NCBI GenBank assembly: GCA_903632075.3
Contig: CAHIKZ030001779.1
Span: 2,696,001-2,760,000 of the forward strand
DNA: 64,000 nt
Source of the DNA: Acanthosepion pharaonis
Taxonomy: Eukaryota > Mollusca > Cephalopoda > Sepiida > Sepiidae
Direction of reading: 5' to 3'
The position numbers and the translations under genes are program-made. The notes below the pieces were generated by a model. The model was not told where the DNA came from. It ran no database searches and saw only the letters and a list, made by a program, of their open reading frames with translations. Each line of letters opens with the position of its first letter. Position 1 is the first letter of the stretch. Positions 1 to 11,420 of this stretch are shown piece by piece.

Positions 1-1170
1 TATATGTGTGTTTGTGTGTGTGCGCACATCTACTCATGTGTACATTAAATGACACCAGCACATGTAAGTTGTTGCAGACTTGAATCAACCCACAACAAAG
101 AAAAAGGTAACAAAGGTGTTTAAATATAAAAATATAAAACATTTTTATTTTGTTCTTGTTTTTTCAATTAAATTTTTCTTCATGTGTATGATTTCTTACA
201 GTCCTTGTTTTCATTTATTTGTAAAGATGAAAAGGAATGTGCTTTCTTTGCATTCACATATGGGAGAAAGAAGTGTCATGGGAGAAAGTGTGAAGGAAAG
301 TGCAAGTGTCATATAGCTTGGTGAGGAAGACAAGTGAATGAGTAAGTGAATTTTTTTTCAGCCGTGCATGTTGTGAACTCTTGCCGCTCATTCTCCTTAC
401 TGTTTGTCTGGTCCAGAAAGTTTGCTTATATATCCTCCAAGAGGATCACAAAGCATGTTTTTTTTTATTGTTGGCAGGAATGCAACCTGTTGGTTGAAAA
501 ATGTTAAATATTTATTTTCAAAGCATTAATTTATTAACCAGAAGAATGTGCAATCCACCGACTCAGAAATCATTTTTTTGTCATTTGGTGTTTGATTGTC
601 TTGGTGTTTATTTCCGTTTTTGATCCACATAGTCATATATATTATGGACAGAATGTAGATTTAGCTGTTTTAAATATATTATATGCTTTACTTAAATAAC
701 TAAAAAATCAAAGTTTAATAAATTATTTTCATTTTCACTCCACAAAGTCACTCCCTCACAACACAGACATAGACATATACATTACTTAGTATATGTGTGT
801 ATGCAATGATTATATACAAAGTCACATGCTGACCTGCATAACAGACAGAAAATCAACTTCTTCTTTTATAACATAGAGATATTAAAAAATAAATTTGGTC
901 TTCCATTTTCAATTTCTCTTTTTATTCACATCCTTACTGAACCATATTTTAATTAAATTGTAACTGAACAGACTTGAACAATAATGAAGATGATACTGAA
1001 AGAATTGCTTTGAAATTGATTTATAGATTAATTTTGATGTTTTGCTTCTTGACCAGGAATTGTTTAGTCTTTAATAAAAGGTAGAAAAATCAATACAAAA
1101 ATAACCTTAAAAACTAAGAAATGAATTAAAAGAACCTGTACTATTCAGTTAGCATTCTAGTGACACATGA
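1..1170. other. AT-rich spacer without recognisable gene
   Basis: A short TG-rich run opens the window (1-23). The rest is AT-rich with stop codons in all frames. The 78-codon frame at 80-316 has no domain, no codon bias and no homology that I recognise. Confidence 0.6.
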
Positions 1171-1177
1171 ATTTCTC

Positions 1178-1330
1178 ATTGCCAGGCATAACTGACACTC
1201 AAGAGGATGCTTCCCTGATCGCTACAATCATAACTTGTTCAAATCTAGAGTTAACCATTATCTTCCCCATGTATTCGCATAAAATTGTACCACTTACTCT
1301 ACCCGGAGTGGCTCTTGGGTCTCGAACATC
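1178..1330 (+). pseudogene. Non-LTR retrotransposon 3' coding tail (fragment)
   Basis: Read on the + strand this stretch gives an MNFSLPG-like piece, then after a frameshift GCFPDRYNHNLFKSRVNHYL. It resembles the LWNSLP...YNLxxFKxxVxxYL tail that ends the RT ORF of many LINE elements. A second copy is at 13515-13680. Only the C-terminus is present, as expected for a 5'-truncated insertion. The clade is not resolvable. Confidence 0.55.
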
Positions 1331-2188
1331 ATAGTAAAAAATATAAAAATAGATTTGTTTCAAGCCTTCATTTTTTTCTACAATGAAAGGGATGTTCCAA
1401 AGAAGAAGAAATTTCTAGAATTGTAAATTTTATTTAATATTTTCTTCATGAGTGTAAATGTAGCTTACTTTGTTTCTAATTTAATGGAAAATTATATTTT
1501 TATCCCAAATAATATCATTTTATTTTATTGTATAAACTTTAAAGCTCAATAAACCTGAATTAAGTTTGATTTTTTTTGTTGCAAAAGATTGAACATATTG
1601 ACTTTTATATTGTTTATTTTTAAGAAAAATTAATAAATTTAAGAGGTGCCTTCATGGTAACATATTTACAGTTATATAAATTTTGTAATATTAAACATTT
1701 AATAAATGGAATAGCTAGTTGTAAAGATTTCAGAGGCATGTCAAAAGGGCACAGTAAAAGAAGATCAATATATAGGATAAAAATGTGTATGTATATAAAT
1801 ATATATAAGATAAAAAAATGGATGGATAGATGTGTGAATGCATGTGCATACATATATGTGTGTGCGAGAAAACATTATTCTGCAAACAAATAGACAAACG
1901 GTCTGTGTGTTGACATTACAACTTACGAAAGAATTTTGCTACAAAATCCAACACTGAATACAGTGACCAATTGCATATGTATGTACGCAACAACACATGT
2001 ATGCGCATATATACCCATCCAACACTGTTCATATATGTTTATGTTTGTGCGAGCTGCAATGTGTGAATGTGCATGTATGTAAGTCTGCGTATGTATAAGT
2101 AGCATTCCAATAACTATTTTTCCTCCCACTACCATAAAAACACAAATATACACAACAATATATAAATCCAAAGTTTAAAATTTAATCA
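1331..2188. other. AT-rich spacer
   Basis: Nothing recognisable. Overlapping frames on both strands at 1620-2171 are rich in Tyr/Ile/His/Cys from imperfect TA/TG/CA repeats and are not considered coding. Confidence 0.55.
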
Positions 2189-2245
2189 GTTTGTCTGATG
2201 ATTGCAAATAGTGTGAGACCCAGGGTCACAAACTCACATCAATTC

Positions 2246-2248
<3 letters not shown>
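2189..2248 (+). ncRNA. Hammerhead-like motif, decayed copy
   Basis: TTTGT (2190-2194) and ACAAA (2228-2232) can form a 5-bp stem I. They enclose the box CTGATGA (2195-2201), a weak stem II, GAGA at 2215-2218 in place of the required GAAA, and CCCAGGG + TC (2219-2227), giving a stem III of CCC/GGG followed by the GUC cleavage triplet. The same CCCAGGGTCACAAACTCACA string recurs at 39230-39249. The A14-to-G change and weak stem II suggest an inactive copy. It abuts (TA)n at 2249. Confidence 0.5.
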
Positions 2249-2319
<71 letters not shown>

Positions 2320-2320
2320 A
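2249..2320. repeat. (TA)n-(TG)n compound microsatellite
   Basis: About 24 TA units followed by about 11 TG units. The Tyr/Ile/Val/Cys frame through it is a repeat artefact. Confidence 0.97.
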
Positions 2321-3622
2321 TCTGAGTGTATATGCATGTGTATCAAAACTACAGCCTCGATGAAAAAAGACACCCAAAACAGTATTTAAAATAAGATTAA
2401 AAATTTGTTAGTGCACTTAGTAAAAAGCAGGACATAAGATATAAGAAGGAAATTTTCAAATAATCTATTTTGTTTTATGTAAATTAAATTATCTTAAAGT
2501 TTGTATCCAACAAAAAATGGATAAATATGAGATTTTGCAACAAGTTATAGTCAGTCAACTCTTAAATCCTGACATAGATATCAGCTCAAATCTCAGTCAT
2601 TACATTTGTACATATTCTCTCGGTAATTATGAGCAATGACATTTACTAAATGTATTGACATTCTCTACAAAAGTCTCATGTCCATTTCTATGAATATTTC
2701 AAATAATTTAGCTAAAGGGGTTCATCCACAGAAATCATCTCCCATTTTTACATATGAAAATGCTTGCAAAAATGTAAATAAATAATACTACATCTTTTTA
2801 AATTTATTTAATATACTAATTGTGTGCAAGACACATTCTTCTTCATTTTCATAGTCTTCTTTAATGTTTTGTGTTCCTTCAAGACATGGATAATCATGGC
2901 TTCCCAGAACATCTTATTCTTTATGGCTCTAAGCAATAAAAAAATTATTCCACTTCTTCATTCTTGTTCTTAGCTAAAGAAAAAAAAGGAAATATTTCAA
3001 TCTAAACTAAAAGAATTCATTAACAATTCCAAATAGCCATCATTCTATCTTCAACCTCTAGCCCACTCATACAAAGAATGTTTTTCCTTCATTGGGATGC
3101 TGTTGTCAGAAGAATTCTTAATTCTACCACTTATGATTCCATTCAAGATGTATTTACATTTTCTTTTTTCAGCTCTTCCAAGAAAAAATATCTTATCACT
3201 AAATTTCAGGTTTTTGAATTATTCATGTTGATTTCCACAAAGTTTAGCATCAACATCCTAAATATATATTCCTCAAATACCATAGCAATTTTCTCTTGAA
3301 TTCTCTGCCTGTAAGCTTGGTCATTCAGAGCCAAGTACTAGTGAAGTCAACGCCAGAGATTGCTGACAGAGTAGAACATCTGTTGTTCAACACTTAGCTA
3401 TTCTCTACATAATTGGCAGCTTGCCTGCAGCAGCCTTTCTTCAAATGAAGAACCCAGATTTTTCATGTTCTGCTGCCAATCTTGTGAAAGGTACTCATAA
3501 GAGAAGAAAAGAATGCCCATTGTAGAATCATCAAATTTGGGTCCAGTGATTATTATATACATATATGTGCATATATATGTGTAAGTGTATTTGTGTGTGT
3601 ACATATATGTATATATTCTAGA
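2321..3622. other. Spacer, no recognisable gene
   Basis: AT-rich, stops in all frames. The minus strand at roughly 3100-3530 has somewhat more ordinary composition and may be an unidentified repeat remnant, but I see no motif. Confidence 0.5.

Positions 3623-3669
<47 letters not shown>
3623..3669. repeat. (TA)n microsatellite
   Basis: About 23 uninterrupted TA units. Confidence 0.97.
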
Positions 3670-3670
<1 letters not shown>

Positions 3671-3725
3671 CAAAACAACAGTTAGTATAATTATACATGT
3701 ATGAACATAAAGTCATGCATGCCCC

Positions 3726-3910
3726 CACACATGTGTACACACACACACGCGTGCATGTACCCACACTGACACACCAACACAAACGCACTCTCATACACAC
3801 ACATACACACACATGCACACAGACACACTGACACACATACATGCACATGCACACAGACACACATACAGGCATACTCTCATACATGCACACACATACACAC
3901 ACACATATAT
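3726..3910. repeat. CA-rich imperfect minisatellite
   Basis: A CACACA / GACACACTGACACACATACATGCACA type tract. The minus-strand Cys/Val/Met-rich 108-codon frame (3618-3944) is a product of this repeat. Confidence 0.9.
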
Positions 3911-4455
3911 ATTTTCTAAATTTAAAATTCCTAATGTCACTCAATCATGAATATGTGTAGTCACATCAATGTAAACAAATCTAGTCCTTAGGGATGAAAC
4001 ATGTCACACACAAAAAAAAACCTTTTTACACTTTGTCATACATCTTTCTTCCAAATTGTTCTTGATATATAAAAATTTATATATCGTTATCCTATATATA
4101 TATATATATATATACAGGGTGTAATGGGCAAATTATCGCCATTTTGTATTTCTAATTTCACACATGTGTGTTGTTTGTTTTTGATTTTATTGATTGCACA
4201 ATATAGCAAGGTCAGCTGGGCACCATCTGGGAGAAACAGAGCACTATGATGTAATTCACTCCACCAGAAATTTGGAAACAGCATGCTGTCCTGATTGGCA
4301 TTCATACCAGAAGCTTGAATACAAACATTTCAGAGTGTTTGGGTGTTAATCTGAGAACAGTGAGGAGTATTTTGAAAGAGTTGAATGAGTCTAAAGGTGA
4401 TTACACAGGTACAGCAGCTCAGAAAACTCACTCTGATTGTTCTTATAAGAAAAGA

Positions 4456-4828
4456 TTTGGTTTGGTTTGGTTTGTTTTACGGCATATCAACCTCAATGGG
4501 TCATTTAATACCGACAACTTTTTTTTTTTCTGGTAATATTTTTGTTTTGTCAAAACTCTATTTCTGTTAATATTTTTTTACTCAAAAATATATAGCTGGT
4601 AATATTATTTTTTTCAAAAACATATAACTGGCAACAGTTTTTTTTTTTTCAAAAACATATTGTTGGTAATAGTTTTTTCTTTAAAAATGTATTGCTGGTA
4701 ATATTTTATGATGCTTTTTACCTCAGTTTCAGAGTTGACTATTTTCCCATAGCTGGGTTGGTTGGTTGGTTGGATGGTTGGGTTTTATGGCATATCAACC
4801 ACTGTAGGTCATTTAATGCCAAATTAAG

Positions 4829-4907
<79 letters not shown>

Positions 4908-5324
4908 TATACATACATACACATATATATGGCCATATATATATTAAATATACAGTACTATTAAACGTATAGCTGGCAACATTACTTTTTCAAAACACAT
5001 AGCTACGTAACATTATTGTTTCAAAAACGTATAGCTGGCAACATTATTTTTCCGAAAACATCATCTGAGGCCTTGCTGTTGGACATAGTTTATCATCATA
5101 CCCAGGACGCAGGTGTATTTTATTGTCATACCCAGGATGTGGGTAAGAGCTGGAAAAACTAGGAGTTCACTATTTGCCCATAGCTGGGACCCGAACAAGT
5201 GCTACCACCCCGGGTCAAGGTGAACCTGGGAACACCAGCAATTAAGAGGTGGTTCCATGCTCCTCAAAACCTCCTGATCAGAGACCTTGCTGTTGGATGC
5301 AGTTTAACATCATACCCAGGACGA
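4456..5324 (-). mobile_element. SINE-like element with 12-bp TSD, internally duplicated
   Basis: Inserted in the mariner and flanked by a perfect 12-bp duplication, TATAAGAAAAGA (4444-4455 and 5325-5336). The left edge is (TTTGG)n followed by GGCATATCAACCTC. The right edge is a conserved block (GGGACCC...AATTAAGAGGTGGTTCCATGC...ATCATACCCAGG). Simple repeats on the left suggest the 3' tail is there, so transcription would be on the minus strand. Between the ends are loosely repeated ~60-bp units (AGCTGGTAATATT...CAAAAA). A second copy of the head lies inside (4757-5160), bounded by near-identical 27-bp strings at 4731 and 5161. Sister copies: 27706-28090 and 46958-47404. Confidence 0.8.
4833..4906. 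repeat. (TA)n-(CA)n microsatellite
   Basis: About 31 TA units then CA units, lying inside the nested SINE-like element. Confidence 0.97.
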
Positions 5325-5868
5325 TATAAGAAAAGAACTCCCAAATTTGTTGGTAAGGGCCTCAGACTCAACACAGAGACCTACAACAAGTGCCTTGAGG
5401 AAGTAGTGCTGCCCTTGTTCAAGAGGGTGGCTGCTGGAAGACCCTATATCTGGCAACAGGACTCTGCACCATGCCACACAACCAGGAGAAACCAGTCATG
5501 GCTGTCAGACAATTTCTGCAACAACAACACCCCTTACAGCTGGCCACCTAACTTCCCAGACTGCAACCCACTTGATTATTATGTGGGGGTGTAGTTGAGT
5601 GAGAGACCAACAAAACTCCTTGTAACACCAAAGATGAACTGAAGGCAAGGATTATGCCAGCATTCATCAACAGATGAGACCATCCAGAGGAGTTGCAGGA
5701 GATTCTGAATTTGTCTGTAGGTTGTGGTTGAAACTGATGGTGATTTATTGAATAAATTTACTATTTAGTATTTCAAGATCTTTTTGTGCAATTTTGGTAA
5801 TTATATCTGTTAATGTAAGTGCTATTTTCATTTTTGCATAATTTAGACAACAATTTATATATTACACC

Positions 5869-5871
<3 letters not shown>

Positions 5872-5907
<36 letters not shown>
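5872..5907. repeat. (TA)n microsatellite
   Basis: Abuts the right end of the mariner; its first TA is the mariner target-site dinucleotide. Confidence 0.95.
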
Positions 5908-5910
<3 letters not shown>

Positions 5911-6009
5911 CACAGCTTTACTGGGTCATAAGATTAAATCAACCAAACATAATATTACATGCCATTTTAAGATTCTCATCTCTCTTTCAGATGTTTATTT
6001 CATGAGTAT

Positions 6010-6440
6010 TAACACTGCAGCTTACAAACTGATACTAAATAGAAAAAATTACTCCATGATCTTCCAACCATCCACACTGATTTGGTGATAGCCAGATTCT
6101 TGAAATGAACAATCTGTGACCAAGATAAAAAAAAACAAACATTTCAAGGGATCTGTTTATCCAGCATGTCCAGGATATCACCAACCATGACCAGAGCAAG
6201 TCAATAAATGTTAGTGCTACCACCTATTATCATAATAATGAACCTGATCATCAAGACCTGGACTGAATGTGTGAACCAGGGGAAGCAGTATATTTTTTCA
6301 CCAGGACTCTGTTCCATATCACATGGCTGATTGAGAATTTTCTAGATCATGTTGCTCTCCCTACCAAAACAAAGCCTTCTAGTTCTGATATGAATCTACT
6401 GGATGTTGAAAGGCATCGTTGAACCAAGTGTAACAAAATT
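6010..6440 (+). pseudogene. Tc1/mariner-type transposase remnant
   Basis: On the + strand a decayed reading gives FFHQDSVPYHMAD, resembling the catalytic FQQDSAPSH box, then in a shifted frame ENFLDHVALPTKTKPSSSDM, resembling the ENFxDHVxPxxWPPSSPDLN stretch of pogo/Tc1-like transposases. Several stops and frameshifts are present and no TIRs were identified. The assignment rests on these two short similarities. Confidence 0.45.
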
Positions 6441-6499
6441 ATAAACAAAAAGGAGAATTTCTAAAATTAAAAAACAAATTTGTAAATTAACAACATTAT

Positions 6500-7115
6500 T
6501 GACTTAAGGCTAATCTTCTTTTTCTATGTGTCAAATCCCAATATGGCTCTCCAAAATTTCCTGTTTTCTGTAGCTCTTAATAAATTTTGTCTTTTTGTTA
6601 TCTCTCCTAAACCTTGCTCTGACATTTAGTCAAGCATATTAGGTAGGTTATGCATTGTTTTTCACTGTCCCTCTTGTTTCTTGTTATTATCAAATTTTCT
6701 AAGCCTTCTTTCCTCATCATATGCTCTAGAAATTTCAACTATCTATTCCTGATATTAAGTATGTGTCTCTTTTGCTTTCATTTTCTCTAAAACTTCATCA
6801 TTGCTCACATGTTTGGTCCATGGTATACTCAGCATACTTCTGTAAAGCCACATTTCTGTTGATTCAGGTCCCTTCTTCATTTGTGAATAGATTGTTTAAC
6901 ATTCACTGCCATATAGAAGGACTAATATTATAACAGTTCACTATTTTTTCTTTGTTTCTAACAAGTTTTTTTTCTGTTTCTTAATACTTTGCTTAGCTTT
7001 TGAAAGGCAACATTTACTATCCCAGTGCATCTTTTGATTTCAGTTTTACACTTTCCATCCTCAGTTAAAACACTTCCCAGATATTTAAATTTCCAATTTT
7101 GGAGACATTAAAATT
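6500..7115 (-). pseudogene. RTE-like LINE, C-terminal fragment (copy 1)
   Basis: Minus-strand translation gives MLSIPWTKHVSNDEVLEKM and, further on, EQGLGEITKRQNLLRATENR. These match the conserved C-terminal region after the RT domain of a LINE ORF2 also seen at 8975-9905 and 54985-55560 (IPWxEHVSNxxxLxKM). Frameshifts break it. The three copies share orientation and appear to be 5'-truncated insertions. Confidence 0.7.
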
Positions 7116-7129
7116 AACAAGCTATTTCT

Positions 7130-8215
7130 TACCCCAGTTAACAAGATTCTAGGTTATTTTTTAATTCAGCTGCCAATTTAACTGAACAAAATTACCATTA
7201 AGACAAGGGTAAATAGTTTTGTCATCAGAACAGATACTGAGTTGAGAACTGATGATATCGGGAGTTTCACCATTCTTGTCTAAAATTTGATACTCTTTCA
7301 GCAACCCTTCATACATCAGCAGTTGACCTAGTGAAGCAAAAGCCATATTGTTTGAATTGATTAGAGTATTTAGTACTTTGCCAAAATGAGGTGGAAGTCT
7401 AATAGGTTGATAGAAGGATCAGATGGCTTGCCAGAATTCTTAAAAACTGGAACTGTAGAAAAGGATTTCTAACAAGCAGGAAAGCAAAAAGCAGTTACAC
7501 ATTTATTATAGAATTTAGAGAGAACAGGAGCCAGCTCAGGAGCATATTTCTTACAATTGCAGGGATGCCATCAAGTCCACATGCTCTGTGGGGATCCAGT
7601 CTAGAGATGATAGTAGAAACTATGGACAGAATTATATGCATATCACACAAGAGAAACTCAGTTCTCATTTGAAAGTCAAGCAAATATACTCCAGATGATT
7701 CAAGTGTAGACTTGAAAGAGAATTTACAAGCAAAACATTCTGCTTTATTAGCAGAAGATGTTAATGCCTCCAATTGTGAAGAGAGGGTGGTGGAAGTTTT
7801 ACTCTTATTTCATACACTATTACAGAGCTACCAGTAGTCATGAAAACCAAATTTGTTGGAGGATATATGGTGCCTAATTCTCTTATCAAACAATGACTTA
7901 GGCATTTTGAGGACATGTTTACAAATATTATGAGTGGATAAAAAGGATGAGTGAGACAGCAGCAAACACCAGAGAACATTAACTATCCTAATATCACCCA
8001 CTTTTACAATGTCGGAAATACTGCTTCCTGTCAGAGGCAACCAAATTAAACTTTTATCTCTTGTCCAATTTTCATGAGTCAAAAGAAATTGTGTAAAGGC
8101 TAGTTTAGCTTCTCGTTTCTTCTGACTGATGAAAAGTTGAACAGTAAAAGAATGTTTATTCTTCCCATAAATGATATGATACTGTCTGCTGTGACACTCA
8201 CATGCCAAATTCTTT
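7130..8215 (-). pseudogene. LINE reverse transcriptase fragment (CR1/Jockey-like family)
   Basis: Minus strand, in order: a linker region (KSLFDKRIRHHISSNKFGF), the RT entry segment LDPHRACGLDGIPAIVRNML, PVFKNSGKPSDPS, and ICSDDKTIYPCLNGNF, where SDD corresponds to the catalytic YADD box. The middle of the RT domain is deleted. The family matches the + strand element at 33185-34890 (DSIPAIVRKKCAPEF, YFCLNGKSDQF) and the piece at 26860-27190. Multiple stops and frameshifts. Confidence 0.78.
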
Positions 8216-8589
8216 GGTTACCTAATGCACAATGTCTATTTCTGTGTCATAACCATCTAGCATGTAGAGAATTTGAACCAAGTAATTCTGCTAAGGAGGT
8301 GTTTTACATAGCTGCCTTAGTGTTTTAGTTAACTTAAAGGAGCCAGTATTACCATAAGCTTTAATAATCTAGAAATTACACTTTTAGACCTGGGAGAATA
8401 TGATATACAAATTTCTATATATGGCAGAGGTGAATGACAAAGTGGAAATATTATGTCTGATGTGTTTCACTCACTAGAAGGACTTAACTGGACTAATGTG
8501 ATATTTTTATTGCTGAAATTATAGATGTGTAGTGGAGAGGGGGGAGGGTTATAATTATGCACCAGGGAGAAGTGCTGAAGATGTGGGAA

Positions 8590-8850
8590 TGCTAAATTTT
8601 AACTAGTGTTTATGAATTTAAGCACTATACTAGATTGGCAATAATGTCTCATCAATTCACATTTGAATTGGCTAGATATCATTATAAATTCTATGCCAAC
8701 AGTTTCTTTCTTGCATTTCTCATTTGTGGATCTCTCTTACAGCTCCATGTTTTCCAGCCAACTTTGATCTTCAAAAATTTAAATGCAATGTCAACTGTTA
8801 ACTTCTGTCATTTTGATGATATGAAAAAAAAAAAAGAATTATTTTAAAGA
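8590..8850 (+). pseudogene. LINE 3' coding fragment
   Basis: Encodes LAIMSHQFTFELARYHYKFY and HVFQPTLIFKNLNAMSTVNF. It is homologous to the C-terminal RT tails at 19690-20190, 34530-34800 and 52385-52700 (ARYxHKFYANSFF, LIFKNLNAMS). It is a short insertion ending just after the coding tail. Confidence 0.7.
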
Positions 8851-8974
8851 TGGTGATTTTACCTTTGAAATCAAGCCCGGAAGATGATGACCCTCATTTT
8901 TGCTGATGATGCTTTAAAATACAAGTATGAAGAGAAGATGATCACTAGCACTGAAAAACTTTCAAAAGAACTTT

Positions 8975-9905
8975 TTCTTCCTTTTCTATGCACCATATCC
9001 CTTTGTAGCTCTTAGCAATTAGTCTTTTTGCTATCTCTCCTGATCCCTGTCCTACCATCCATTTACACAAGCTTGTTAAGTAGGTTATTCTCTGCTTCCC
9101 TCTGTTCAAATTTCTTTTCAACATGTCCTATAAGTATCAAATTTTCTAAGCCCTCTTTCTTCATTATGCACCTGAGAATTTTAAAATATTGCTTTCTGAT
9201 TCTATGTATAATTGTTTTTTTGTTTCCATTTTCTCTAAGAATTTGTTGTTGCTCACATGTTCATTCCATGGTATTCTGTAGAACAACATTTCGGATGTCT
9301 CAAGTTTCTTCTTCATCTGTGAAGCGATGGTCCACCATAAAAGAAAACCTATATTACAGTTCAGTATGCTTTTCTTTGTTTCTAATGAAATTTTTTTGTT
9401 TCTTGATACTTTGCTTAACTTTTGAAAGGCAACTTTTGATATTCCATACACCTTCAAATTTTGGTGTCACATTTTCTGTTTTCTCTTAAAATGCTTTCTA
9501 TATATTTATATTTTAGTATTTGCTGGATTTTGGTGTCTCTAATTCATAGTTTGCATCTTGGGATGTTCCTTTCACTGACAACCATCCATTCTATCTTCTT
9601 ACAATTATGGTTAATACTTTCTTCACTGTTTCTTTTACTACCTTCTATAAGAGTCCTGTAGTTTATTTTCCATGTCTGCTATCAACTCTTTGTTGTCTTC
9701 ATATATTGTTAAGATTCTGGTTGCCAATAAGGAATCCTGGTAGGACTCCCAATTCCTTAAGAATCAGCACTGTCATTTGCATATCATATATTGTTAAGAT
9801 TGTGTCTGCCAATAATAAATCCTGGGAGAACTTCTAATTCTCTCAGAATTGCCTCACTGTAAAGGTTGATTAAGTCCAGTGAGAAAATACATTGTTTTCT
9901 TTACA
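8975..9905 (-). pseudogene. RTE-like LINE ORF2 fragment, RT palm to C-terminus
   Basis: Minus strand reading: INLYSEAILRELEVLPGFII, then NLNNI*YANDS where YAND replaces the catalytic YADD, then SINHNCKKIEWMVVSERNIP, then AFQKLSKVSRNKKISLETKK, and IPWNEHVSNNKFLEKMETKK. This is the order of RT palm, thumb and connection in LINE ORF2. It is broken by stops and frameshifts, and the Asp-to-Asn change in the active site would abolish activity. The segment coding around the YADD box is present twice (about 9700-9760 and 9780-9835). Confidence 0.8.
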
Positions 9906-10497
9906 TCATTTTTTCAGTGTATTCTTATTGATTAAAAATGAAAATACTTTTGCTACAGCCTAATATATAAAAATAAAATGCAATATAAGTTATAATAATA
10001 TATAAAAACATATTTTTATTTCAATGTCTCAAGTAAAAGACTGAAAACCTTAAGCAGAGAAGCATTATCCATCATAGAAAATGAAAGAAGCAATTATTAA
10101 TGGAATAAGCCATTCAAAAAAAGGATAATTTGATTGACTTATAAGTTACTGAGATAAATGGCTTTAAGATGAGTGCAAAGAGACAGATATAATATTTCAT
10201 ATTACCTGATGGACAAAGTGCAAGAATGTGCTCGAGGACAAAGAACCAGAGAGAATAAGTGCATTTCATTTTTGGTTGCCCAATAGCTCCATGAGAATGA
10301 GAAGTAATTATAGTTGTAATGTCTGAGGAATTCCTTTTGAAAATCAGCATGACTTTCTTCCTTTTCTAGCAGACACCAGAAGAGGTGAAAATTTATGTCT
10401 ATGGAAAGAAAATCAGTAAGATCACTTATGTATGAGTTTTTAAAAATGATTAAGAGCGTGTGAATGAAGTAAGTAAACAAAAGTATATATATATATA
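9906..10497. other. AT-rich spacer
   Basis: No motif recognised; short frames at 10114-10480 on the minus strand look random. Confidence 0.5.
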
Positions 10498-10499
10498 TC

Positions 10500-10640
10500 A
10501 GTAGATGAATAAGAAAAAAAGAAATGCAATCAAGAAATAGAGGTAAAGAATATATAATGGAGATAAAAACATGAAAAAAATTTTAAACAAAAAAGAGAAC
10601 ATCAAAAAGAAAGAAGAAGCAAGAAAGAAAGAGAGAAAAA

Positions 10641-10680
<40 letters not shown>

Positions 10681-11420
10681 AAAAGAAAGCAAACAAAAAA
10701 GAAAGCTGAAACTGAAAAAAAGGAGAAAGAAAAGTAATAATAAACGGAATGTAAGAAGAGATTGGAAGATCAGATGAAAGAAGAAATAAATAATGAGGGA
10801 GGTATAAAGAGAAAAAGGAAAGAGCGTCAGAGAGAATAGAGAAAAAGGAAAGTCTAAATGAAGAAAGAGATCAAATGAAAAATTAAGGGAAGATGATGTG
10901 TGATTCAAAATAAAGAATAAGAAAATGAAAGTGAATGAATGAAAACTACTTAAAAGAAGATGGCAAAATAATGTAAATGAAATTATGAATAAGAATGAAT
11001 AAATATAATATATACAACTGAATGCATGATTGAATAACAAAAAATGAATGAATATATAAAGAACAAATAAGAAAATAAAAATCTTAGTAGATGAAAGTAT
11101 TTAAATAAGTGTCAATGAATGATAAAACTAAAGGAATGAAAAATATAGGAAAACATTAAAGAAGAAAACAGAAAAATTACAAGAGAGTTGGAAAGGGGTA
11201 AAATGGAAGAAATGAAAACCTGTGAATGAAAGAGCAAAGGAATGAGAATAAAAAAAAAAGGTTGAATAACAATGATTGAATGAGTCTAAAAATATGAATG
11301 AAAAGCTGCAAAAGTAAGAATGAAAGGTGGAGAGGGTGAAGGAAGTGGAAGAAATAGAGAATGAAAAGTAGGGAATGAGCTAATAACAAAAGAGAAAATG
11401 AAGGAAAGCTGAGGGCCAAG
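10500..11420 (+). repeat. ~0.9-kb purine-strand (GA-rich) tract with (GAAA)n core
   Basis: The + strand is overwhelmingly A/G for about 900 bp, with an uninterrupted GAAA run at about 10640-10685 and diffuse AATGAA/GAAAAG units elsewhere. The 180-codon minus frame (Phe/Leu/Ser) and the 68-codon plus frame (Lys/Glu/Arg) are artefacts of the purine bias, not genes. Confidence 0.9.

Larger units (their letters stand above)
4315..5740 (+). pseudogene. Mariner transposase, broken (two exposed parts)
   Basis: The N-terminal part (4315-4455) encodes a helix-turn-helix-like SECLGVNLRTVRSILKELN. The C-terminal part (from 5325) encodes GRPYIWQQDSAPCHT, where the D of QQD is the second catalytic Asp, and PDCNPLDYYVGV, where the Asp of NPLD is the third. 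37 residues separate these two Asp residues, hence DD37D, the spacing reported for the maT clade. The first catalytic Asp is missing in the internal deletion. A stop follows YVGV, and related coding sequence continues out of frame to about 5740. Non-functional. Confidence 0.75.
4115..5871 (+). mobile_element. DD37D (maT-like) mariner, interrupted by a SINE-like element
   Basis: The left end CAGGGTGTAAT (4115-) and the inverted right end ATTACACCATG (5861-5871) form short imperfect TIRs. TA dinucleotides lie at both outer edges inside (TA)n arrays. Both halves are homologous to the inverted element at 41907-42677, including non-coding ends (for example CACATGTGTGTTGTTTGTTT just inside the left end). 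Internal DNA from 4456 to 5324 is a later insertion. Without it the element would be about 0.9 kb, so it is also internally deleted. Confidence 0.85.

Noticed and set aside
3726..3910. Possible CRISPR-like regularly spaced repeat
   Set aside because: Units are CA-derived and irregular, without unique spacers; the DNA is eukaryotic.
3618..3944. 108-codon Cys/Val-rich frame
   Set aside because: Generated by CA/TA simple repeats.
9028..9489. 153-codon plus-strand frame
   Set aside because: Antisense shadow of the minus-strand LINE; composition and motifs support the minus strand only.
10498..11040. 180-codon minus-strand frame, hydrophobic, looks like a membrane protein
   Set aside because: It is the complement of a purine-rich tract; Phe/Leu/Ser runs follow from TTT/CTT/TCT composition, with no motif.
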